From GCA-2730975 sp937893275 (GTDB taxonomy: Bacteria > Verrucomicrobiota > Verrucomicrobiia > Opitutales > Seribacteraceae): a DNA stretch of 64,000 bases. Positions 8,308 through 15,925 of the stretch are shown here, one piece after another (within the stretch, counting starts at the first letter, position 1; each line of letters opens with the position of its first letter). The stretch spans positions 1-64,000 of the forward strand of contig CAXAHJ010000008.1 in NCBI GenBank assembly GCA_963968595.1, given 5' to 3'. A model generated the notes under the pieces. That model was not told where the DNA came from. It saw nothing but the letters and a program-made list of their open reading frames with translations, and did not search any database. The position numbers were made by a program, and so were the translations under genes.

Positions 8308-9723
8308 TTAGGCCGAACGGGCTTGTTCCTCTCCTTCGTCCAGAGAGTCATCGGGTTCCTCAAGGATGTTTGGGAGTGGAGCCGATTCGAGATCACCTTC
8401 CTCGAGGGTAGCTTGGAAAGTTGCGGGAATTTCCTTCTTTGAGGCGATGCCCAGCTTTTTGAGTTCCTCGGTTCGGCGAAGAATGTTTCCTTTTCCCTCG
8501 GATAGTTTGTTGAGGGCTGCCTCGTGGGCGCCGGAGGCTTTGGCCAGAGCCTTTCCGACATCTTCGACGTCCTTCAGGAAATTAGCGAACTTATCGTAGA
8601 GAGCACCCGCTTTCTCGGCAATTTTTTTGGCGTTCAAGTTTTGTTTTTCCAGTCGCCAAACATTGGCAACTGTCCGGATGGTGGCCATGAGGGTGCTGGT
8701 GGTGACGGGGACGATTCTTTTTCGAAACGCGTATTCGTAAAGTTCGGAGTCGGCTCTTATCGCAGTCCCGAAGGCGGGTTCGATTGGGAAGAACATGAGA
8801 ACGTAGTCGAGGCTGGTGATCTCCTCGATGGATTGGTAGTCCTTGGCGGCGAGTTCATCGATATGGTTGCGGACGGAGCGGAGGTGTTCCTTGAGGGCGG
8901 TATCGCGGTCGACTCCTTCGTCCAACGAGCACCATCGTTCGTAGGCGGTGAGGGACATTTTCGAGTCGACGATGATTTGTCGATTCTCGGGGAGGCGAAT
9001 GATGGCGTCGGGGCGTTGCCGGTCAAAGGTTTCCTGCATGGTGAACTCGCGACCTTTCTCCAAACCCGAGGCTTCAAGCGTGCGCTCCAGGATCAATTCT
9101 CCCCAGTCGCCCTGCTTCTTGGAATCTCCCTTTAATGCATTGGCGAGATTTTCGGCATCTCCGCTAAGTTGCGTCTGCGCTTTGACTATCATTTCGAGGT
9201 GTTCGCGCAGGGCTGCTCGTTCGCGGTTGTCTTGCCCGTAGAATTTGTCCACCTGCTCTCGAAATTCCTTGATCTTTATACCCAGTGGATCGAGGACTTG
9301 TTTGAGGTTTTCCTTGTTGGTCGCGGTGAACTTTTCGGTCTTGGCTTCTAGCACCTTGTTGGCGAGATTTTCGAATTGTTCCCTAAGTCTCTTTTCGCCT
9401 TGTTCCAACTCGTCCGCTTGCTTTGTCAACCGTTCTTCCAGATGTTCGTTCCGGGTGCGGGTTTCGGCCAAGGATGTTTGGGATTCCAATAGATTCTCAT
9501 TGAGGGAATGCTCCTGTTCTCGTCGTTCCGTGAGATTTGCTTGAAGCATTTGGTTCTCGGTGCCCAGCGCTTGAGCCGAAGCTCCAGCAGAAATAATTTT
9601 TTCGCGAAGTTCCTTTTCATCTTCTGGTGAAAGTCCTCGCTTCCCTTTTGCCCAAAGAAAAACGATGAGTCCGCCAATTAGAAAGGAGGTCAAAAGGTAG
9701 AGTGCCAAGTATAGCGGGTCCAT
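8308..9723 (-). CDS. rmuC: DNA recombination protein RmuC
   Basis: This 471-residue protein begins with a transmembrane anchor (LYLALYLLTSFLIGGLIVFLW, about residues 4-24). A long coiled coil from about 35 to 180 is rich in Glu, Lys and Arg. The RmuC domain follows, recognisable from KKQGDWGELILERTLEASGL, PDAIIRLPENRQIIVDSK and the MFFPIEPAF region. RmuC limits inversions at short inverted repeats and has a nuclease-like fold; its substrate is thought to be aberrant recombination intermediates. The acidic C-terminal tail after residue 435 is variable in the family. It stands as a single gene, transcribed away from the VanZ-like gene. Confidence 0.93.
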   Translation of the reverse strand: MDPLYLALYLLTSFLIGGLIVFLWAKGKRGLSPEDEKELREKIISAGASAQALGTENQMLQANLTERREQEHSLNENLLESQTSLAETRTRNEHLEERLTKQADELEQGEKRLREQFENLANKVLEAKTEKFTATNKENLKQVLDPLGIKIKEFREQVDKFYGQDNRERAALREHLEMIVKAQTQLSGDAENLANALKGDSKKQGDWGELILERTLEASGLEKGREFTMQETFDRQRPDAIIRLPENRQIIVDSKMSLTAYERWCSLDEGVDRDTALKEHLRSVRNHIDELAAKDYQSIEEITSLDYVLMFFPIEPAFGTAIRADSELYEYAFRKRIVPVTTSTLMATIRTVANVWRLEKQNLNAKKIAEKAGALYDKFANFLKDVEDVGKALAKASGAHEAALNKLSEGKGNILRRTEELKKLGIASKKEIPATFQATLEEGDLESAPLPNILEEPDDSLDEGEEQARSA

Positions 9724-9848
9724 GTTCGCAAACCGGTAAATTGCATCTACTTGCGAGGTAAGTCAAGGAGACCAAGCGAATTGTCCTATGATGAACGTTT
9801 TTTCTTTATGATTGAGGAACTTCGCACGGTCGTTATCCCAAGTTTTCA

Positions 9849-10211
9849 ATGAATGTCATAATGTCTTTTAAGTGGAAAATTCTCTTTCTGGGTTATTGCG
9901 GAGTAATCCTTTACGTCTCCAGTCTGTCTCTCAAGGAATTGCCTGATGGACCCGCCCTTGTTTCGGATAAAATTCTCCACCTTGGTGAATATGGCTTGTT
10001 TGGAATCCTTGCATGGGGTGCTTTTGTCGTTCGCAAGGGAGTCTTTCCTTGGGGTTTGGTTGCGCTCGGAGCGTGGTTCGGTATCATAGACGAGTGCTGG
10101 CAGGACTGGATCGGGAAATCTCGTTCAGCGGATGTCTGGGACGCGGCTGCCGATGCCGTTGGCAGCCTGCTGGGCGTTATGTTTGCCCAGCTGTTTTGGA
10201 ATAAGCGCTAG
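9849..10211 (+). CDS. VanZ-like integral membrane protein
   Basis: This 120-residue protein has three or four predicted hydrophobic segments. The VanZ signature is present: DKILHLGEYGLFG near residues 40-52, then IIDECWQDWIGKSRSADVWDAAADAVGSLLG with the conserved E-x-x-Q and D-x-x-x-D elements. The family takes its name from a teicoplanin-resistance accessory protein, but most members have no known function. Two in-frame starts (9849 and 9861) are possible, and neither has a clear ribosome binding site. It is convergent with a fibronectin-type lipoprotein gene 18 bp away. Confidence 0.75.
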   Translation: MNVIMSFKWKILFLGYCGVILYVSSLSLKELPDGPALVSDKILHLGEYGLFGILAWGAFVVRKGVFPWGLVALGAWFGIIDECWQDWIGKSRSADVWDAAADAVGSLLGVMFAQLFWNKR

Positions 10212-10229
10212 CGCTGGGAGTATGGTTGC

Positions 10230-11669
10230 TCAAGGCAACGAGGCTTTCTCGTTGGTTGCGTTGAATTCCACGACGGCTGGCGGAGCAGGCATGGCGTAGC
10301 TGATTGTTTCCGTCCATATGGATGGCAAGTGCGTGGCGTCGCCTTCTGGCCCTAGCGTACGGAGGCGCAGGTAATAAGTTTTGCCGAGTTCCCTGGATGT
10401 GAAGTCTCCGGTATTGACTTCGTGGTTTTCGATGCGCTGATCAATGCCTGAGGTGAAGTTCCCGTCCTCGGTGATTTCGATTTCGTAGCGCAAGGTCTCG
10501 TTCACGTTCTCGGGTGGTTGCCAAGTTGCGGTAAGCATGGTCGGTTCATCTTGCGATATTGCAAGAGTGGGATTGAGAGGCGGATCAAAGGAGGTGACAG
10601 GCATTTCGAAGGGTAAGGAAGTTATCTGGCTCTCGATATCCTTGGTGTTCTCATCTCTGGGAACAGCCTTAAGTTCGAAATTAAAGCTTCCGTAAGCCTT
10701 GGAGTCATCCAATACTTGAAATGTTTCATTAACATGAAAGTCACCGTAAAGATCGGATTTCGCTTCGCCAACGAGTACTTTTAAAGAATATTCAATGGGC
10801 CCGAGGTTATTTGTAATTGGATTCCATGACACGCGAACATTCTCACCCTCGATTGATACGGCAAGGTTTGCGGGAGGAGGTAGTTGATTGCCCGGGACTC
10901 GAAACTGGGTTGTAAAGGGGGTGGAAGCGACATCCTCAGCATTGTCGGCAGCGGGTCCGTAACGGAAGCGCAACCAGTATGTTTTTTCTCCGATAAGAGG
11001 AAAGTCCTTAAAAGACGTTTCGCGTGTAACCAGTTCTTTGATTAGAATCTTGGCTTCAAAGTCTTCATAGATTTGAAGGCTATAATCGATGGGGCCGGAA
11101 GACTTTACTTCGGGCCATTCAAAGGAGACTGAACCGAAATCGGGCTTTATTATTACACCTCCGTACGATCCCGCCTCTAGGTTTGTGGCAAGCGAAATGA
11201 CTAGAGATTGGCTAGGTAGGTAACGATCATCCCCTGTTGCAGGCATGGCCGAGATTCGGACATAGTGAACTGTGGCTGGCGCAAGCCCCTCAAAGAAGGC
11301 AATGTATTCATCAACATATGTTTTTGAGAAAAGAACTTTCTCAAAGTCGGCATCGGTGGAGAGTTCTAGTTTGAAAACCGGTCCCGGGATTTTCCCATCC
11401 ACCCAGTTCTCGGGATCAAGCCAAGAAACGCCGAAGGAAGTGGCGTTGAGGTCGTTGACGTCGGCCATGGGCATATCCAATTGTCCGCCCGATCCATCCA
11501 TTGGTCCCGCAGGTAGCCCTTCTTGGCCCGAACCTTGTCCTCCTGCGAACTTTTTACCTTGAGTGGTTTTATCGTTGCTTTGTCCGTCCGGCAAGTCTTC
11601 GGGGTCGGACGAACAAGCCCCTAAAGCGAATATTAGTATGGGGGTTAGAATCCAAGCGGGCGTCTTCAT
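10230..11669 (-). CDS. Secreted lipoprotein with tandem fibronectin type III-like domains
   Basis: This 479-residue protein has a type II signal (MKTPAWILTPILIFALGAC, lipobox Cys at residue 19). A Gly/Ser/Asp-rich linker follows to about residue 70. Four fibronectin III-like modules of ~95-105 residues can be aligned by their Trp strand: FGVSWLDPENW, VSFEWPEVKSSGPIDYSL, VRVSWNPITNNLGPIEYSL and LTATWQPPENVNETLRYEI. Each ends in a YYLRLR/YWLRFR-type strand. The chain stops shortly after PAPPAVVEFNAT. It is probably an envelope binding or adhesion protein; no catalytic motif is visible. Its start is 114 bp from the divergent TIM-barrel gene. Confidence 0.75.
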   Translation of the reverse strand: MKTPAWILTPILIFALGACSSDPEDLPDGQSNDKTTQGKKFAGGQGSGQEGLPAGPMDGSGGQLDMPMADVNDLNATSFGVSWLDPENWVDGKIPGPVFKLELSTDADFEKVLFSKTYVDEYIAFFEGLAPATVHYVRISAMPATGDDRYLPSQSLVISLATNLEAGSYGGVIIKPDFGSVSFEWPEVKSSGPIDYSLQIYEDFEAKILIKELVTRETSFKDFPLIGEKTYWLRFRYGPAADNAEDVASTPFTTQFRVPGNQLPPPANLAVSIEGENVRVSWNPITNNLGPIEYSLKVLVGEAKSDLYGDFHVNETFQVLDDSKAYGSFNFELKAVPRDENTKDIESQITSLPFEMPVTSFDPPLNPTLAISQDEPTMLTATWQPPENVNETLRYEIEITEDGNFTSGIDQRIENHEVNTGDFTSRELGKTYYLRLRTLGPEGDATHLPSIWTETISYAMPAPPAVVEFNATNEKASLP

Positions 11670-11783
11670 CCTTTGATTGGAAGCTTAGAATGGACATTTG
11701 TCCAGAATCTTATGTTTCTGATTTGTTTCAACTGCTCTTTTATCCCTTGCCTAGGGCTTGCTTGTTCTTTGAAGGTGTTGTTC

Positions 11784-12743
11784 ATGAAAATACCCGGGAA
11801 ACAAGAATTATACATTGACAACCAAACTAGTTTTAATCGACGCGGCGTACTAAAGGGAGCTGCAGGCATCTTGGCGGGAAGTCTCGCTTCGGTGGGTGCG
11901 GTTGGCGCTGCTCCTCGAGACGTCAAGAAACGTAAGCGCAAAGCGATCGGGGTAAAGAAAGGTCGCATCAATCAGTCCGTTGTTTCTTGGTGCTTCGCCA
12001 AGCATTGGAGCACTGAGGAAATGTGTTCGGCGGCAAACAAGCTTGGTTGCAAAAGTATCGAGTTGATCGAACCCGAGCATTGGCCGGTTCTCAAAAAACA
12101 TGGCCTGACCTGTGCCATATCGCCTATTCCGGTGGAAGGCCCTCCCTTCATCAAGGGGTTCAATAATCCTAAGCATCACGACATGGTCATCGAGGCCACT
12201 CGCAAGGCCATCGATGCCTCCGCCGACTTCGGTTGTCCCAATGTTATCTCCTTCACTGGTTACGCCGAGGGCGTTTCTTCCGCTGATGGCGCCAAGAATT
12301 GTGTCGAGGGTTACAAAAAAATTATTGGGTATGCTGAGAAAAAAGGAGTCACCCTATGCCTCGAAATGTTAAACACTCGCGACGATTCCGATCCCAATAA
12401 GGGACACCCCGGTTATCAGGGGGATCACGTTGATTATTGTATGGATATCATCAAGCAGGTGGGTTCTCCCAGACTGAAACTTCTCTTTGATATTTATCAT
12501 GTCCAGATTATGGACGGAGACGTCATCCGGCGGATTCATGAGTGCGGAGAGCATATCGGTCACATCCATACGGCTGGCAATCCCGGACGCGGGGAACTGG
12601 ATGACAAGCAGGAGATCAACTACCCGCCAATCATGAAGGCTCTGCTTGAGATTAAGTACAAGGGATTCGTCGGTCAGGAGTTCATTCCCACCCGAGACCC
12701 CTTTGAAGGTCTCTCCCAAGCCGTTTCTCTCTGCGACGTGTAG
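11784..12743 (+). CDS. Tat-exported sugar isomerase/epimerase, hydroxypyruvate-isomerase-like TIM barrel
   Basis: The ATG at 11784 gives 319 residues, has GAAGGTG about 7 bases upstream, and begins a twin-arginine-type signal (NRRGVLKGAAGILAG, residues 15-29). The barrel is the AP-endonuclease-2-like xylose isomerase superfamily. Candidate metal ligands are the Glu in CLEMLN, the Asp and His in LLFDIYHVQ, and the Glu in GQEFIP. HIGHIHTAGNPGRGEL and INYPPIMKAL are typical of the hydroxypyruvate isomerase (Hyi) subgroup. Exported relatives in Bacteroidota and PVC bacteria act in carbohydrate oxidation or 3-keto-sugar pathways, so the cytosolic Hyi reaction should not be assumed. Confidence 0.82.
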   Translation: MKIPGKQELYIDNQTSFNRRGVLKGAAGILAGSLASVGAVGAAPRDVKKRKRKAIGVKKGRINQSVVSWCFAKHWSTEEMCSAANKLGCKSIELIEPEHWPVLKKHGLTCAISPIPVEGPPFIKGFNNPKHHDMVIEATRKAIDASADFGCPNVISFTGYAEGVSSADGAKNCVEGYKKIIGYAEKKGVTLCLEMLNTRDDSDPNKGHPGYQGDHVDYCMDIIKQVGSPRLKLLFDIYHVQIMDGDVIRRIHECGEHIGHIHTAGNPGRGELDDKQEINYPPIMKALLEIKYKGFVGQEFIPTRDPFEGLSQAVSLCDV

Positions 12744-12815
12744 TGGTTTTCTCCCTTTGGGATTGCTTCATGGCGCGGTTTTAACTACGCCTCTTTCCCG
12801 AAGAGTTTTGGGAAA

Positions 12816-13790
12816 ATGGGGGGGATGCAATTCATCGACTTGTTCTGTGGCGTAGGCGGTTTCCGCTGGGCTTTGGAAGCACTCGGTCACAAATGTGTCT
12901 TTTCTTCAGACTTAGATCCTCACGCCCAAGAAACCTATGCCCTTAATTTTGGAGAAAAGCCATTCGGAGACATTACTTGCATCGATCCTTCCGATATCCC
13001 GGGTCACGACGTCGTATGCGGAGGCTTTCCTTGCCAACCCTTCAGCATCTCGGGGAAACAACTAGGTTTCGAGGATGCTAGAGGCACCCTCCTTTATCAT
13101 ATTCTGCGGATAGCCGAGCGACATCAACCCAAGGTTCTTTTTCTCGAGAACGTGAAGAATTATCGTGGTCACAACGATGGACGCACGCTTGCCACGACCT
13201 TGCAGTTGCTAGATCGAGTCGGTTACCACTGCCATCACTCTCTCCTCAACGCTTCGAGTTATGGCGTACCTCAAAAGCGAGAGCGGTTGTACTTCGTCTG
13301 TTTTCGAAAGGACCTTGGACTTTCCGAGTTTTCTTTTCCCGAACCTACTGAAGAGGATGTCGCCGTCGAGGACATCCTCCTCCCTTCAGGCGATCCCCGT
13401 CTGGAGAAACTTTTCGTTCGTCGACCCGACACGTTTATTTCTACAGGCCTTCCGGTAGAACGCGACTTGCGACCTCTTCGGGTCGGCACTATCGGAAAGG
13501 GAGGTCAAGGTGAGCGAATCTATAGCGTCAAGGGTCATGCCATCACGCTGTCTGCCTTTGGCGGTGGCGTCGGAGCCAAAACCGGAATGTATCTCGTTGA
13601 CGGTCATCCTCGCCGACTTCATCCCGAGGAATGTAGACGCGTCATGAGCTTTCCCGAAGGCTTTAAGCTCCATCCCAATCGAAATGTGAGCTACAAGCAG
13701 TTCGGCAATTCGGTCGCGGTCAAAGTGGTGCGATTGATCTTCGAACAAGTTGAAAGTCTTTTACGCGGGAAGAATTGTTTGGCCGCTTGA
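12816..13790 (+). CDS. DNA cytosine-5 methyltransferase, M.HhaI-like (orphan)
   Basis: This 324-residue, full-length C5-methyltransferase has all core motifs in order: I DLFCGVGGF (8-16), IV GGFPCQPFS with catalytic Cys 73, VI ENV with Glu 111, VIII QKRERLY (153-159), IX RRLHPEECRRVMSFP and X QFGNSVAVKV. The target-recognition region is strikingly like that of M.HhaI as I remember it: GKGGQGERIYS (228-237) followed by AITLSAFGGG and AKTGMYLV. That suggests a GCGC-like target. The length also matches M.HhaI (327 residues). No restriction endonuclease, Vsr nuclease or controller gene lies on either side, so it is probably an orphan. A second in-frame ATG at 12825, after a run of seven G, is an alternative start. 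Confidence 0.92.
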   Translation: MGGMQFIDLFCGVGGFRWALEALGHKCVFSSDLDPHAQETYALNFGEKPFGDITCIDPSDIPGHDVVCGGFPCQPFSISGKQLGFEDARGTLLYHILRIAERHQPKVLFLENVKNYRGHNDGRTLATTLQLLDRVGYHCHHSLLNASSYGVPQKRERLYFVCFRKDLGLSEFSFPEPTEEDVAVEDILLPSGDPRLEKLFVRRPDTFISTGLPVERDLRPLRVGTIGKGGQGERIYSVKGHAITLSAFGGGVGAKTGMYLVDGHPRRLHPEECRRVMSFPEGFKLHPNRNVSYKQFGNSVAVKVVRLIFEQVESLLRGKNCLAA

Positions 13791-13911
13791 TAGGTTTCGG
13801 AATTTAATGCGTTCAATGCTTTCCTTGTCTCCAATGCAAGCAGTTCGGTTTGATCACCTTTATCTTTTCGCTTCCTTTTCCGCCTGAAAACCTGTTTCAT
13901 AATCTGATAAA

Positions 13912-14568
13912 ATGACCAGTATGTCAGATTTCGATGCCCCGAAAAAGCCCGCATGGGTCGGTGCTCTTGTACCCGTGCTTCTTGTATTGGCGTCAGCGGG
14001 ACTTTATTGGTTCCTCTCTGCAAGAGGAGAGGGTGGTGGAGGTGATCCACCTGTCGATGGCTCTGCCCAATCCTTGGGAACCAAGCTTGTAAACGGAAAG
14101 ACCTATTATCTTTTTGCTTCCTTGATGGAACTTTATCCCAAGAATCTCGAAAATGAGAACTGGGATCTGGGGGATGGTGGACCCGACATCCGTTACCGTG
14201 TTCTTTGGCAAGGCAACGAGGTATTCAAGAGCAAGGTGAAGGATGATTCGTTGATTGCAGACTGGTCCGGCCTTGGAGTGGAACTTGAATGGTCCGATTT
14301 GCTGGGTAAGAAATTCTCTCCGGATGAGGTCATCAAGGGAGCACGTGTACGCTTCACTGACGACCAGTATGTTGCGATCGAGGTTGTGGACAGCGACATT
14401 GCCGATAATGACGAAGCGGGTCGCGTCGAAATTTTGTTCAAAGATTTGCGTGTAGGTACCAATGAGTTCAAATACGAGAAGACCTCCGACTCCGCTATTC
14501 GCCGAGTTGTCTTGAGACTTTTACCGGTGGACTCGAGCCTTCAGGATCTTGTGAACCTTATGAAATAG
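13912..14568 (+). CDS. Membrane-anchored protein of unknown function
   Basis: This 218-residue protein has a short cytoplasmic N-terminus, one transmembrane helix (LVPVLLVLASAGLYWFL, about 19-35), and a Gly-rich linker. An acidic extracytoplasmic domain of ~170 residues follows (TYYLFASLMELYPKN, WDLGDGGPDIRYRVLW, VVDSDIADNDEAGRVEILF). The alternation of strands and the DSDIADND acidic loop recall C2-like or calcium-binding beta sandwiches, but I do not recognise the family. It is the first gene of a plus-strand run of membrane proteins, 24 bp ahead of a PqiA-like gene. The start is ATG 13912; Met 4 is also possible. Confidence 0.6.
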   Translation: MTSMSDFDAPKKPAWVGALVPVLLVLASAGLYWFLSARGEGGGGDPPVDGSAQSLGTKLVNGKTYYLFASLMELYPKNLENENWDLGDGGPDIRYRVLWQGNEVFKSKVKDDSLIADWSGLGVELEWSDLLGKKFSPDEVIKGARVRFTDDQYVAIEVVDSDIADNDEAGRVEILFKDLRVGTNEFKYEKTSDSAIRRVVLRLLPVDSSLQDLVNLMK

Positions 14569-14592
14569 CCTGCGGGCGGAATTTTTGGAAAC

Positions 14593-15117
14593 GTGAATCA
14601 GTCACGCTGGGGCGTCTTGGCTTGTTCCATTCTTCTCGGATTCGGGCTAATGGCTCCGACCCTTACAATCGTTCCGAGCGCCGGAGAACTGACTTGGTTG
14701 ATTGAATTCCTTTCTCCTGAGGATTTGGAGCCTACAACCTATTCAATTCTTGGCGTTATCGAAAAACTTTTCTCTACGGGCGATGGGTTTCTCGGTGTCG
14801 TCCTCGTCGTCTTCTCGGTGCTCTTCCCGGTCGGTAAACTCGCTCTTTATTGGATTGCCGCCGGTTGCGGATCCGACCTCGGTCGGGCTGCCGGTTTGCT
14901 TAAGTGGACTCATCGCGCGGGCAAATTCTCCATGGCCGAGGTCTTTGCCTTGGCTCTAATGGTGGTGGTGGTGAAGACACTTCCCGGAGGCTCTACTGCC
15001 GAGGTGCAGTGGGGAGCTTATGTATTTGTTGCCTCGGTGCTTGGAGCGATCTTTGTTTCGTTTGGTCTGGATAGGTCCCAAGAGGCAAAATGGAAGCTAA
15101 ATGGGTCTCACGGCTAA
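14593..15117 (+). CDS. PqiA-like integral membrane protein (GTG start)
   Basis: This 174-residue protein starts at GTG 14593, 24 bp after the preceding stop. It carries four hydrophobic segments and the single-unit PqiA (paraquat-inducible protein A) pattern: TYSILGVIEKLF before the second helix, LFPVGKLALYW in it, and HRAGKFSMAEVFALALMVVVVK before the third. PqiA proteins work with MCE-domain partners in lipid transport across the Gram-negative envelope. No MCE gene is nearby, and the zinc-ribbon cysteines of full PqiA are absent. It is probably co-transcribed with the upstream membrane-anchored protein. Confidence 0.72.
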   Translation: MNQSRWGVLACSILLGFGLMAPTLTIVPSAGELTWLIEFLSPEDLEPTTYSILGVIEKLFSTGDGFLGVVLVVFSVLFPVGKLALYWIAAGCGSDLGRAAGLLKWTHRAGKFSMAEVFALALMVVVVKTLPGGSTAEVQWGAYVFVASVLGAIFVSFGLDRSQEAKWKLNGSHG

Positions 15118-15282
15118 TGTGATTACAATCTTTCCCAATTCTTATAATAGGCGCATGTCTTGTTTCATGGTAATTTGTTTGTGTGCAAAGTGATGACCGT
15201 GATGAATTTACCTTGACGCAATGCCTTTTTTCATGGGAACAAACCAATGAACCTCTTCTTTTTTTCTTTCTCCTAAGCAACT

Positions 15283-15879
15283 ATGATCAGCGATTGGTGG
15301 CAGAGTCTCGAGGGCCAATCCGCCCATCCTCACGCCCTGAAGATTTTCTACGTGGTGGCGATCGTGTCGGGAGTAGTTCTTGCCTTCCAGATGGTGTTGA
15401 CCCTGATCGGTGCGGATACGGATTTCGACGCAGGGGAGGGTGGAGACACGGGATTGTTCTCTATTCGCACCATTGGCGCCTTCTTCACAGGATTCGGATG
15501 GACGGGTGTTTCCATGCTGTGGAATGGCTACGGTCTGGGAGCAGCCACTTTCGCCGCGACTGTGGTCGGTATGATTTTTCTCGGTACGGTTTTATACCTG
15601 ATGCGCTATATGTTCAGTTTGCGGGAGGAGGGCACGCTGGATTACTCCAATGCAATTGGCGAAGTGGGAAACGTTTATTTACCGATACCTCCCAAGCGAA
15701 AAGGGATGGGGCAAGTGGAGGTTCTTGTGCAGGGGCGTATGCGCACCGTGCGGGCCCTTACCGATCACGACAAAAAACTTGGAAACCGAACCGCCGTGCG
15801 CGTCAAGGCTCTCATCGACCAGCAGACCCTTTTGGTCGAAAGTTTGGAAAGCGAGTCCCGAAACATATCAACTGACTGA
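15283..15879 (+). CDS. NfeD-like membrane protein, flotillin partner
   Basis: This 198-residue protein has about three transmembrane helices (FYVVAIVSGVVLAFQMVL, IGAFFTGFGWTGVSMLW, FAATVVGMIFLGTVLYLM). A C-terminal soluble domain from about 125 (GEVGNVYLPIPP, GMGQVEVLVQGRMRTVRA, TLLVESLE) has the spacing of an NfeD/YuaF-type OB fold. It lies 46 bp upstream of a flotillin gene on the same strand. NfeD-flotillin pairing is a well known operon arrangement, for example yuaF-floT in Bacillus and yqiJ-yqiK in E. coli. The assignment rests on architecture plus this context. Confidence 0.75.
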   Translation: MISDWWQSLEGQSAHPHALKIFYVVAIVSGVVLAFQMVLTLIGADTDFDAGEGGDTGLFSIRTIGAFFTGFGWTGVSMLWNGYGLGAATFAATVVGMIFLGTVLYLMRYMFSLREEGTLDYSNAIGEVGNVYLPIPPKRKGMGQVEVLVQGRMRTVRALTDHDKKLGNRTAVRVKALIDQQTLLVESLESESRNISTD

Positions 15880-15925
15880 ACCATACTCAAATTTTAATTA
15901 ACCCTATAAAGAAAGGCACAAGCTC

